Shown: one piece after another, positions 14,943 through 22,071 of the stretch
Layout of the letters: every line of letters begins with the position of its first letter
Position numbering within the stretch: the stretch's first letter is position 1
NCBI GenBank assembly: GCA_036721855.1
Contig: DAIMKF010000029.1
Location: forward strand, 1 to 22,071
DNA length: 22,071 nucleotides
Reading direction: 5' to 3'
DNA from: JAHDNZ01 sp036721855
Lineage (GTDB): Bacteria; Bacillota; DTU065
Notes under the pieces: model-generated
Database searches by the model: none
What the model was told of the DNA's origin: nothing
What the model saw: the letters and a program-made list of their open reading frames with translations, nothing else
Position numbers and translations under genes: made by a program

Positions 14943-16217
14943 ATGCGTAAATACGTTTTTTCTCTGTTGATTATCTCTTCTTTGGCTCTTGTCTCTGATG
15001 CTAATATCACCGGTGCCTTCTGGCAATTAAATGGCGGCAATACTAACAAGCCCCGTTCATACTGGGCCGAAGAATTAGATCTTATGCAGGCTATTGGTAT
15101 GGATACGGTAATTATTCAATATTCAGCCACCGATTCCGATCGTTTCTTTGGTCACTCTAATAAAGCTAGCTATAGTTTTGATGGTCCGTTTAGAGCCGGC
15201 CACTACGAAATAGTAATCGCCAAAGGACCTCTTATCGTTTATGAAATTGAAACATCTTCTCCCTTTAGCTATGAAATTAAAGGTGCCGAGCCATCACCCA
15301 TGTTTTCTGATAATGGTGAAAAACTAACTGACAAATGTACAGATAGCCTAGATAGCGGAGTTGTCTGGCTTGAAACTGAAGAACCTATTGTTCTGGCCAT
15401 CGATCTTGAAGAGCAAACGGAATCCATCTCACTTTTTGTCGGCAGCTTATCCACAGCTAGTGCTCTTCCTCAAGCCGGTAGCATAACCTTAAACGGACAA
15501 AGCTCTAAAGTTTGCCTCGAAGATGACTACTCTTACCTTCTGGAAGAAGCCCAAAAAAGAGAGATGAAAGTTTGGCTTGGTCTTAAGCTTTGTAGCAGCT
15601 GGTGGAGCGGCCAGCTCGATCTAAAAAAAGATTGTGAAGAAAATTTGGCCTTAGCCCAGGATCTTATGCAAGCTTATGGCTCTTATACTAGTTTTTATGG
15701 CTTTTATATCCCCCATGAGCTCTACCCCTCTACTCCTACTTTGCCGCAGAACTATTTAAATTTCTTTAGAGACCTGACTTTGGGATTGCAAAAATTTTCT
15801 AAACCGGTTTCTATAGCACCTTATTTTAGCAGTAATATGATGCCTAGAGCCCATGGCAATTATTGGGATAAATTTTTTGAAGTTGTACCCCTTGATGTTT
15901 TAATGCTACAAGATGGTATTGGTTGCCACAGGCTTCCCATAACTCAAATACCACGCTTTTATAAAGAAGTCTATGCTGTTTGTAAAAAGCATAATGTTGA
16001 GTTCTGGTCTGATTTGGAAGTCTTTGATCAACTCCCCGGAGAAGTTTTTGATGCTGAACCAGCTGATTTTAACCGTGTAAAACAACAGGTGCTGACTCAA
16101 ACACCAACCGTTGATAAGATTGTGATCTTCGACTGGCCTCACTATATGAGTCCTAATCGCAATCTAAAAGCCAAAGCACTTTACGAGGATTACCTTAACT
16201 GGTACCAAAACCAATAA
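14943..16217 (+). CDS. Secreted DUF4434-type TIM-barrel protein with inserted beta-domain
   Basis: 424 residues. ATG 14943 lies behind AGGAGG. A signal peptide occupies residues 1-20 (VFSLLIISSLALVSDA), so the protein acts outside the cytoplasm. The barrel is a paralogue of the preceding gene product: ITGAFWQLNGG, MDTVIIQYSATD, MKVWLGLKL, FYGFYIPHEL, VSIAPYFSS, DVLMLQDGIG, VEFWSDLEVF and DKIVIFDWPHYM. About 120 residues (70-190), beta-rich with a discoidin-like look, are inserted between the second barrel strand and the next helix, where the paralogue has only some 17 residues. Likely active-site acids are Glu259, Asp324, Asp357 and Glu359. A hairpin terminator follows directly. It is probably a glycosidase or a binding protein; activity is unproven for the family. 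Confidence 0.78.
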   Translation: MRKYVFSLLIISSLALVSDANITGAFWQLNGGNTNKPRSYWAEELDLMQAIGMDTVIIQYSATDSDRFFGHSNKASYSFDGPFRAGHYEIVIAKGPLIVYEIETSSPFSYEIKGAEPSPMFSDNGEKLTDKCTDSLDSGVVWLETEEPIVLAIDLEEQTESISLFVGSLSTASALPQAGSITLNGQSSKVCLEDDYSYLLEEAQKREMKVWLGLKLCSSWWSGQLDLKKDCEENLALAQDLMQAYGSYTSFYGFYIPHELYPSTPTLPQNYLNFFRDLTLGLQKFSKPVSIAPYFSSNMMPRAHGNYWDKFFEVVPLDVLMLQDGIGCHRLPITQIPRFYKEVYAVCKKHNVEFWSDLEVFDQLPGEVFDAEPADFNRVKQQVLTQTPTVDKIVIFDWPHYMSPNRNLKAKALYEDYLNWYQNQ

Positions 16218-16218
16218 T

Positions 16219-16246
16219 AAAAATGCTGCCTTAAGGCAGCATTTTT
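16219..16246. terminator. Bidirectional hairpin terminator between convergent genes
   Basis: AAAAATGCTGCC (16219-16230) and GGCAGCATTTTT (16235-16246) pair perfectly around TTAA, with A- and T-runs on both sides. It fills the 30-base gap between the secreted DUF4434 gene and the convergent small barrel gene, so it can stop transcription from both directions. Confidence 0.92.
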
Positions 16247-16247
16247 A

Positions 16248-16724
16248 CTAAAACTCGTATTCCAAACCTAAACCGACATAGGTTGCGACATTTAAGTCTT
16301 TTTGTTTGTTGTTTAAATCAAGACCAACCTCACTACGAAATTTAATTGGTGCCGCTAAAAAGGGAATCTGCCAGGCAACTTTCGTACCAACAAACGCTTG
16401 CCCCCAAAAAGAATTATTTTGTTTATAAGTATCTGATTCATATACTGAAGTGAAAAACAGACCTGCTCCCCCACCTACATAGCGATCTACGATACCTTTT
16501 TTGCCTAAATCCCACAATATTCTGCTCCCAAAAAGCAGGTTGTAATAATTATCACTGATATAGCCGGATGTAACAATCTCAGGATTAACCCTGCTTTTAC
16601 TTGGTAGCAAAAAGATTATGCCACTGCTGTCACTGCCTATTGTAAAACCAAAACCGACATTTTGCTTGGCCATTACAGGTACGATAAGCAGCAATAAAAG
16701 TAATAATATTAAAGACTTTCGCAT
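16248..16724 (-). CDS. Small predicted outer-membrane beta-barrel protein
   Basis: 158 residues with a leucine-rich signal peptide (LILLLLLLLIVPVMA, cut near residue 19). AGGAGG lies 9 bases before the ATG. The mature part is made of alternating-pattern strands (VGFGFTIGSDSSGIIFLLPS, YVGGGAGLFFTSV, WGQAFVGTKVAWQI) and ends GLGLEYEF. The terminal Phe, the short length and the glycine-aromatic strands suggest an eight-stranded barrel. It starts 13 bases after the stop of a similar gene. Both carry a FGF motif after the signal and an LPSK/IPSK segment, so they look like diverged duplicates. Function unknown. Confidence 0.72.
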   Translation of the reverse strand: MRKSLILLLLLLLIVPVMAKQNVGFGFTIGSDSSGIIFLLPSKSRVNPEIVTSGYISDNYYNLLFGSRILWDLGKKGIVDRYVGGGAGLFFTSVYESDTYKQNNSFWGQAFVGTKVAWQIPFLAAPIKFRSEVGLDLNNKQKDLNVATYVGLGLEYEF

Positions 16725-16737
16725 CTTCTTCTACCTC

Positions 16738-17193
16738 CTAAAAGCTGTAAGAAGAGCCTCCACCAAAAAAGGCCCCTCCGTATAATTTGCCTGTCTTAGT
16801 GCTGCTCAAACCAAAGCCTACCTCAAGGTTGAAGTAGAAACCCTCAACAAAGCTGGGTATTTTAATGCCAACCTGAGCCTGACCGCCAACCCGAAGTTGC
16901 TGGCTCCAGTCTTGCCACATACCAAAACCAACTCCTAGGTAACGTTTAATGTTATGAACCCGCCCCATATCACGGTTTAGCTTTAAACCAAGTTTATAGC
17001 TACTAGTCATAACACTGTTTAAGGATACAACAAGTTGTGAATCCCAATTACCTTTAGAGGGAATGTCAAAAGTTAAACCACTTAAGGCTGCATTATTGGA
17101 AAAAGCAAAGTTTGTACCAAAACCAAAGTTCTGGGCAGAAAGAGCTAAACTGCTTATTAACAGACAAGCGAGGATTATCTTTACAGTTTTCAT
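16738..17193 (-). CDS. Small predicted outer-membrane beta-barrel protein, paralogue
   Basis: 151 residues. ATG 17193 follows GAGGTGATGAA. The signal peptide is IILACLLISSLALSA. The mature protein begins QNFGFGTNFAFSNN and shows barrel-like strands: LSGLTFDIPSKG, YLGVGFGMW, VGGQAQVGIKI, YFNLEVGFGL, YGGAFFGGGSSYSF. It ends in Phe, the usual outer-membrane barrel signature. The shared order of motifs with the gene 13 bases downstream (FGF, then I/LPSK, then RYLGVG or RYVGGG) indicates a tandem duplication. It is the first gene of this two-gene unit; no clear promoter was found in the 17194-17309 gap. Function unknown. Confidence 0.72.
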   Translation of the reverse strand: MKTVKIILACLLISSLALSAQNFGFGTNFAFSNNAALSGLTFDIPSKGNWDSQLVVSLNSVMTSSYKLGLKLNRDMGRVHNIKRYLGVGFGMWQDWSQQLRVGGQAQVGIKIPSFVEGFYFNLEVGFGLSSTKTGKLYGGAFFGGGSSYSF

Positions 17194-17309
17194 TTCATCA
17201 CCTCATTTTGGTATAAAACCATCTTCGTAAAATTAGTATTTCTGATTGCCGGATAAAAATCCTTTTACCAAACTTTGTCTTCTTTAATATTGTCTTTTAG
17301 GGTATGTCT

Positions 17310-18458
17310 TTAGCTCTCAGAGCTTGATTTTAAATCGTCTCTACCTACAAGACCGATTAAAAGCGGCACATGAAAAATAAACAAATCTTCAAAGATAACA
17401 TGAATAAAAAACGATAGGGCCATAACCAGGGGAATAACTCGCCAGATGTTGTAGTCTTTAAATAGTGGGTAAAAAAGTTCATAAAATAGCCAGCTAAAAA
17501 AGATTAGAAAACCTAGTATTCCCCAACCGGTTAACACATACAGATAAAAACTATGTGGGCTGCGATAAATATGTGACTGTTCTCCTTCTTTTAGATAAGA
17601 CTCATAAAGGGAGCCATATAATCCTGGTCCTTGCCCGATTAACCAATGGTTTCTAAACATCCTTAAAGAAACTTTCCAGATGGTAAATCTAGCCCGGTTA
17701 CTGGAATTATCCTTGACATCAAAGATACTGACAATCCTGTTTCTTAAACCAGGCCACAGACTAATGGTTAGAGCAATAATCAGAAAAAACGCTAGCAAAG
17801 AGCGCCAGTATTTTTTCCAGTATTTATTGGCCAGAACAAAAAGTATTAACGAGGCGCCTGTTATGCCTACCATTGATCCACGGGAATAGGTGTTAAAGAT
17901 AGCCAAGACTGTTATAAGAGCAATCCCTAAAAAGAGTAAACGCTCTCTTTTTTTGTTAGTAATAAGAAATAGACTTAATCCGCCTAAAACACCTACCTCA
18001 ATCATGGCCGCCAAACCATTGTCTGCCATTCCCAAAACATTGCCTCTGCTGTGACTGTACTTAAAATTGGTAAGAATAGGGATCTTACCCCACCAGATAT
18101 CCAGTTTAAAAAACTTCGCTCCCAGAACCACCAGACTTAAGATACCGGCACCATAAACCAAGCCCTTAATAAACGCCTTGGGGTCTGTAATACCCCATCT
18201 ACCCAGGGCAAAAATAAACAAAAATAAAGGCCAGACCAAAACACTAGGAAGCGATTTACCTGGGTTAACAGAAATTAAGGCACTAACTAAACCGATAGTT
18301 GTCAAAAGAAGCATCGCTTTTAAGGTAAGTTGTTCTTTTTTTAGTCCCTGCCAGATTTTTCTTATATTCTTGAGCAATATTCCATAATAGATGACGGCTA
18401 AAGCCGGAGTTTGAACCATTAATACACCCCAAAGGCCATCTTTTGTTTTTCTTTCCAT
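17310..18458 (-). CDS. O-antigen ligase/Wzy-type polymerase-like membrane protein
   Basis: About 382 residues from ATG 18458, which sits 8 bases after AGAGGAAG; an upstream in-frame TTG at 18482 lies on that very signal and is unlikely. There are some ten hydrophobic segments, and the large outside loop carries the O-antigen ligase (Wzy_C/WaaL) pattern: SSNRARFTIWKVSLRMFRNH, then WLIGQGPGLYG, then SPHSFYLYVLTGWGILGF. Members join lipid-linked glycans to an acceptor or polymerise them on the outer side of the inner membrane. It is not in a glycan cluster here; its neighbours are barrel genes and a divergent sigma factor. Whether it acts on lipopolysaccharide, capsule or protein glycosylation cannot be told. 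Confidence 0.85.
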   Translation of the reverse strand: MERKTKDGLWGVLMVQTPALAVIYYGILLKNIRKIWQGLKKEQLTLKAMLLLTTIGLVSALISVNPGKSLPSVLVWPLFLFIFALGRWGITDPKAFIKGLVYGAGILSLVVLGAKFFKLDIWWGKIPILTNFKYSHSRGNVLGMADNGLAAMIEVGVLGGLSLFLITNKKRERLLFLGIALITVLAIFNTYSRGSMVGITGASLILFVLANKYWKKYWRSLLAFFLIIALTISLWPGLRNRIVSIFDVKDNSSNRARFTIWKVSLRMFRNHWLIGQGPGLYGSLYESYLKEGEQSHIYRSPHSFYLYVLTGWGILGFLIFFSWLFYELFYPLFKDYNIWRVIPLVMALSFFIHVIFEDLFIFHVPLLIGLVGRDDLKSSSES

Positions 18459-18597
18459 CGAAGTGTCTTCCTCTCTATGCAAGTGATTGATTAAATTCAG
18501 TTCTTATTTTTTAAATTGTAACTCCTAAATTAAGCCGAGTTTTCCTTTAACAGACTTGGAGATACTAATCAATTGTATCACAACAATTTATCTTTGT

Positions 18598-18625
18598 TAG
18601 CTCTTTTGGAGCTATCCTTTTTTTC
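18598..18625 (+). other. Hairpin with T-run upstream of the sigma-factor gene
   Basis: TAGCTC (18598-18603) and GAGCTA (18609-18614) form a short hairpin followed on the + strand by TCCTTTTTTTC. No + strand gene ends here, so if real it would act as an attenuator in the leader of the sigma-factor gene; it may be chance. A nearby 6-bp repeat, AATTGT with ACAATT, spans 18571-18588. Confidence 0.3.
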
Positions 18626-18759
18626 TTTGCCACCTAAAAGTCCTTTTCCTTTTCTTTATATTCATGAGTCCTTTAGCTAAAAATAATTATTTTAAATCCA
18701 ACCAAACTAACTTCATACTACACTTAGTTATTAGAAGAGTCACCAAAGAGGTGTTACTA

Positions 18760-20385
18760 GTGGATAATAAAAAAATAGACCAAATCCTGGCGACATACTT
18801 AGATAAGATACTCTATTTTGCTTATGCCAAAACAAATAATATCCAAGATGCCGAAGATCTAGCTCAAGATATTGTTATTGAAGTTATTAAAAGCTTCTCT
18901 AGCCAAAATATAGAAATTACCAATGTAGCGGCCTATATCGCTAAAATTTCTCAAAATGTCTTTTTTAAAAAGTTAAGGCAAAGCCAAAAGGCAACCTATG
19001 TCGAACTTACCGGCCATGAGTATGAAGATGATCACAACCTTGATTCTTTCCTTACCACTGAAGAAAAAGCCTTGCTGCGCCGCGAAATCTCCTTTCTCTC
19101 TTCAACTTATCGTTTTGTCATTAGCCAGTACTACTTTAACAACTTAAGTATCAAGGAGATTGCCAAACGCCACAATATTCCTTCAGGAACAGTTAAATGG
19201 TGGCTCTTTCAAGCTAGAAATCAATTAAAGAAAGGACTAGATACCATGCGTCTAAATGGCGAACAAAGCTTTAACCCCAGTAGTTTGAATGTGGGTATAA
19301 CCGGCAGTAGCGGAGTGGACAACTCCCCCTTTATATTTGTTAACGATAACCTCATAGCTCAGAATATACTCCTTGCCGCTTATAAAAAACCCCTTACGGA
19401 AGAGGAGATCTCCCAGGAACTGGGTGTAGCACGCCCTTATATAGAAAGTGAACTCCATAAACTTACTCGTGGAGAACTGATTAAAAAGATTGGCCCTAAA
19501 TATCAGACCGATTTTGTTATCTCCAACTTCCAAATAGCTAAGCAAAATAGAATAGTACTTGAAGAAAACTACCCAGGGATAAAAACAAAGGTTCTCGAGT
19601 TTATTAATAATTCCTGGAATCTGTTTGAATTACCTGCCTTAAATGTCGCCGCTTTTAACCGAAAACGTGTCTTGTGGGTTGCTATTCCTCTGGTTATGGA
19701 TTTACTTAGACGTACTACATACCATAAAATTATACCTACCAAATCTATTCCTTCAAGACCTAGTGGCGGCAGTTGGATTGCTCTGGGAACCATTCAAAAC
19801 TCATCTTCTAATGAGTATAATGCCAAACGCTATGGTTATAACGGAACAATATCGAGTTACTTTAACAATGGCCAGTATGGGCAAAGAGTTTTATTTCACC
19901 AATATAGTGGTTTTGACCCTTCCGATTTTACACGCGATGTTTTACAGGATACCTTCATTAAACATAACCCTATTGTCTTGCTCTGCCTGAAAGTAGCCAC
20001 CAACCAATTAGATTTAGAAACTATTTCTGAAGATGAAAAAGTTTATCTAACCTCAGCCATCAAGTATAAACTAATTATTAAAGCTGGCAGCCTGTTAAAA
20101 CCGAACTTCTATTTCCTGCCTAAAGAAAAACTTGAGCAGCTTCAATCCCAATGTGCACAGTTAGGTCAAGCTATACTCCCTTTATATACGGATATTTTAA
20201 ATCAAATCATTGCCAATATTCAAACCTCTACACCTAGTAGCCTTTGGGATCAGATTGGCTTTTTCGCCGGTGCTGACTTTGGCTTTATAACCCCGATGAT
20301 TCTTGACGACCTTTATAAAGCCGGCGAACTTTCAAAACCCAATCCAGATGATAAACATCTTCTTTCTTACTATCTGTGGGCTTAA
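18760..20385 (+). CDS. ECF sigma factor fused to winged-helix and large unknown domain
   Basis: 541 residues from GTG 18760, set 6 bases after AGAGGTG; an ATG at 18664 in frame lacks any ribosome site. Residues 1-160 are a group-4 (ECF) sigma-70: region 2 with NIQDAEDLAQDIVIEVIKSF (27-46) and region 4 with LSIKEIAKRHNIPSGTVKWW (129-148), so it should direct RNA polymerase to a private set of promoters. After a linker, residues about 196-255 look like a winged helix (ILLAAYKKPLTEEEISQELG, then YIESELHKLTRGELIKKIG). The last 285 residues are soluble, rich in aromatic residues, and match no family I know. ECF factors are usually about 180 residues, so two thirds is extension. No anti-sigma gene is next to it. 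The C-terminal part may be a built-in sensor. Confidence 0.82.
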   Translation: MDNKKIDQILATYLDKILYFAYAKTNNIQDAEDLAQDIVIEVIKSFSSQNIEITNVAAYIAKISQNVFFKKLRQSQKATYVELTGHEYEDDHNLDSFLTTEEKALLRREISFLSSTYRFVISQYYFNNLSIKEIAKRHNIPSGTVKWWLFQARNQLKKGLDTMRLNGEQSFNPSSLNVGITGSSGVDNSPFIFVNDNLIAQNILLAAYKKPLTEEEISQELGVARPYIESELHKLTRGELIKKIGPKYQTDFVISNFQIAKQNRIVLEENYPGIKTKVLEFINNSWNLFELPALNVAAFNRKRVLWVAIPLVMDLLRRTTYHKIIPTKSIPSRPSGGSWIALGTIQNSSSNEYNAKRYGYNGTISSYFNNGQYGQRVLFHQYSGFDPSDFTRDVLQDTFIKHNPIVLLCLKVATNQLDLETISEDEKVYLTSAIKYKLIIKAGSLLKPNFYFLPKEKLEQLQSQCAQLGQAILPLYTDILNQIIANIQTSTPSSLWDQIGFFAGADFGFITPMILDDLYKAGELSKPNPDDKHLLSYYLWA

Positions 20386-20437
20386 GCTCTTTTTACAACT
20401 TTTTACTAGACAAAGTTCAGTCTTTCCTTACCAAAAT

Positions 20438-20475
20438 AAAAAGCACAAACTGTTTTTTTACAGTTTGTGCTTTTT
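20438..20475. terminator. Bidirectional hairpin terminator between convergent genes
   Basis: The 16-base arms AAAAAGCACAAACTGT (20438-20453) and ACAGTTTGTGCTTTTT (20460-20475) pair perfectly around six T. It lies between the stop of the sigma-factor gene and the stop of the convergent lipoprotein gene, and has A/T tails on both sides. Confidence 0.92.
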
Positions 20476-20504
20476 CTTATCTGTTTTAGATTATATTCTA
20501 AACC

Positions 20505-21668
20505 TTATTCAACTTGTAGTTCGTACTCAGCATATTTTGATTTATCATAAGGCTCGATCTTGATATTATCAAAAGCTACCCGGGCGCCATTTACATGGAA
20601 GCCAAAGATACCCTCATAGCTATATGGAGTTTCTGTAGCTGCAAATTGCAGTTCGTTATTTATAAAGTAAAGGAAGATATCTCCCCGTACAGCCACTTTG
20701 ATATTATAGGTTTCTCCGAGTGTCATGACTGTTTTGTAAGACTTTTTACGTCTTACATCCCAAGCACTATCAGGTTTTCTAAAAGCTAGCTCGGTACCGT
20801 TATCGGCTGTAGCATCCTGCCTAATGGTGAACATATGGTAGGGAGGTTTACCCGTCTCTTTGGCTCTAAAGAAGATGGAAAACCAACGACTTGATGAGAC
20901 CGCTGAAATAAAGCTTACATCGGCTGAATAAACAAGGTCAGTCATAAAAGGTCCAAAAACGATACTTGTCTGATCTGAAGAGCTAGGACTATCACCAATT
21001 AGACGACCATCTTCTACCACCCAACTACCTTCAACAATCATAAAATCATCAGGCAGCTTGTTTTCCGAAAAGTCTTGCGTATAAATCGCTAGCACACTAA
21101 TCTGAAAAACCGGCATAACACTGGATGTAATAGCTAATTCCTGCACCTCAGATTCTACACCCAAAGCACTGGCTTTAACTTGACAAGTACCTTTTTTGGC
21201 ATAAAATGACGCTTTGCCATTGGTATCTGTTAGCAAAGGATAATTTTTATCCCCTTTTACTACTATTACCGTACTTTTGCCAAGAGGTTCACTTGTTGGG
21301 GTATAAACAACTTCAATCGTTGCCAAACCCAAAACCTCATCTTTGACCGTAACATTGGTAACTTCGTCAGCTTTAATAATGACCTTTTTTTCAAGTGTAT
21401 GTTTACTTCCATCGTATAGAACAATACTGGAAGTCAAGGTATAATCACCGGCTCTTGCTTCCAATTTAACTATACCTTTAGCATCAGTTTTTCCTTTTAC
21501 AACTGTTTTGTCTTTTGTAATATTTACCTCAACATTCTTTAGAGGTGCTCCGTCTGCTAATTCCATTTTAACTATAACTGAACCACTCTTTTTACCAAAT
21601 AAGGAACACCCTGAAAGCAAGATCATCGTTAAAACCAGAAAAATTAAATATTTGTTCTTTACCTTCAT
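20505..21668 (-). CDS. Modular lipoprotein with Ig-like and LamG-like domains
   Basis: 387 residues. ATG 21668 follows AGGGGGAAG. Lipobox LLSGC gives Cys21 as the lipid anchor. Residues about 28-112 and 113-195 are two small beta-sandwiches of the carboxypeptidase-regulatory or Ig type (PLKNVEVNITKD, then TDAKGIVKLEARAGDYTL; the second with TDTNGKASFYAKKG). Residues about 200-380 form a concanavalin-like domain resembling LamG and the 3-keto-disaccharide hydrolase (DUF1080) family: FMIVEGSWVVEDGRLIGD, WFSIFFRAKE, YNIKVAVRGDIFLYFINNE, FGFHVNGARVAFDNIKIEP. It probably binds a carbohydrate or surface ligand; I see no clear catalytic motif. The gene stands alone, ended by the terminator it shares with the convergent sigma-factor gene. 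Confidence 0.78.
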   Translation of the reverse strand: MKVKNKYLIFLVLTMILLSGCSLFGKKSGSVIVKMELADGAPLKNVEVNITKDKTVVKGKTDAKGIVKLEARAGDYTLTSSIVLYDGSKHTLEKKVIIKADEVTNVTVKDEVLGLATIEVVYTPTSEPLGKSTVIVVKGDKNYPLLTDTNGKASFYAKKGTCQVKASALGVESEVQELAITSSVMPVFQISVLAIYTQDFSENKLPDDFMIVEGSWVVEDGRLIGDSPSSSDQTSIVFGPFMTDLVYSADVSFISAVSSSRWFSIFFRAKETGKPPYHMFTIRQDATADNGTELAFRKPDSAWDVRRKKSYKTVMTLGETYNIKVAVRGDIFLYFINNELQFAATETPYSYEGIFGFHVNGARVAFDNIKIEPYDKSKYAEYELQVE

Positions 21669-22023
21669 TCTTTCTTCCCCCTAAGATCATTTTTTCGAGA
21701 AAGGCTGTTTTTGATGTCAGAGTATCTCGCCATAAAAAGCTTAACCTTTCACCTCTCTTTAAAGATCATGAATTCTCCGAAATCGCAAACAGTTTTTCTC
21801 TAAAATACCGCCAAAAACCGCTTTTACATGTAGCAGATACCACAAATAATATTTCTATGCCAGATAATATCAGTGTAAAATCTCTTTTAATACATTACTG
21901 GGTATTTTAGCAAATCTATAATTTATATCCAATATCTTTTATTAGGTACAAATATTTATTTTCCTCCTTTCTTCTTGCTAAGCCTCTTTCCAAAACCAAG
22001 TCTAAGAATAGACGACGTCAAAA
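21669..22023. other. AT-rich intergenic stretch at the right edge
   Basis: No gene is supported in these 355 bases. A weak minus-strand promoter-like pair, TTGTAC then TATAAA about 18 bases on, lies near 21921-21950, far upstream of the lipoprotein gene. Nothing else stands out. Confidence 0.45.
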
Positions 22024-22053
22024 AGCCCCAAAGGTTTGTATCCCTTTGGGGCT
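22024..22053 (-). terminator. Terminator of a minus-strand gene beyond the window
   Basis: AGCCCCAAAGG (22024-22034) and CCTTTGGGGCT (22043-22053) pair around an 8-base loop. On the minus strand the hairpin runs into TTTTTGACG, so it would end a gene coming from beyond the right edge. Confidence 0.85.
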
Positions 22054-22071
22054 AAAAAAAGATCCGGCAAT

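Noticed and set aside
18459..18482. Upstream TTG start for the O-antigen-ligase-like gene
   Set aside because: The AGAGGAAG site lies inside the extension and is well spaced for ATG 18458.
18664..18759. Longer start of the sigma factor at ATG 18664
   Set aside because: No Shine-Dalgarno lies before it, and the extra 32 residues do not fit an ECF N-terminus; GTG 18760 has a good site and fits the family.

Overview
The window looks like part of a chromosome from a low-GC, anaerobe-type bacterium with an outer membrane. Almost every gene has a strong Firmicutes-style Shine-Dalgarno (AAGGAGG/GGAGGT types), and GTG/TTG starts are common. Yet three secreted beta-rich proteins end in phenylalanine like outer-membrane beta-barrels, and an O-antigen-ligase-like membrane protein is present. 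An uncultivated diderm member of the Bacillota is the best fit (inference; no rRNA or marker gene is in the window).

Layout. 1-1057 (-): the N-terminal part of a lipoprotein with InlB-like beta repeats and a parallel beta-helix, cut by the window edge. 1246-2544 (-): a DDE transposase of an insertion sequence. 2545-3102: non-coding, with a strong hairpin. 3103-6207 (-): a lipoprotein and an outer-membrane barrel, both of unknown function, in one operon. 6531-12138 (-): a four-gene cytoplasmic sugar operon in the order BadF-type amino-sugar kinase, GH4 phospho-glycosidase, GH3 NagZ-like hexosaminidase, metallophosphoesterase fused to a PQQ-like beta-propeller. It is closed by a terminator that overlaps the last stop codon. 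12305-12874 (-): a small secreted protein resembling a carbohydrate-binding domain. 12980-16217 (+): a secreted NlpC/P60 peptidase and two DUF4434-type TIM-barrel proteins, one cytoplasmic and one secreted. 16248-17193 (-): two small tandem barrel-like proteins. 17310-18458 (-): a Wzy/O-antigen-ligase-like protein. 18760-20385 (+): an ECF sigma factor with a winged-helix segment and a large unknown C-terminal region. 20505-21668 (-): a lipoprotein with two Ig/carboxypeptidase-regulatory-like domains and a LamG/3-keto-disaccharide-hydrolase-like domain. The right edge has the terminator of a minus-strand gene lying outside.

How the genes may work together (inference). The central operon has the parts to take apart an imported amino-sugar or beta-linked disaccharide in the cytoplasm: a hydrolase, a kinase and a phospho-sugar hydrolase. 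The neighbouring secreted carbohydrate-binding, wall-peptidase and TIM-barrel genes point to cell-wall or polysaccharide turnover. No transporter is visible, so how the substrate enters is unknown. Points most worth a second look are the hairpin lying between Shine-Dalgarno and start codon of the GH4 gene, the cytoplasmic phosphoesterase/propeller fusion, the sigma-factor fusion, the split DUF4434 barrel, and a perfect CG-centred palindrome in front of the DUF4434 pair. No CRISPR array, tRNA, rRNA or recognised defence system was seen.
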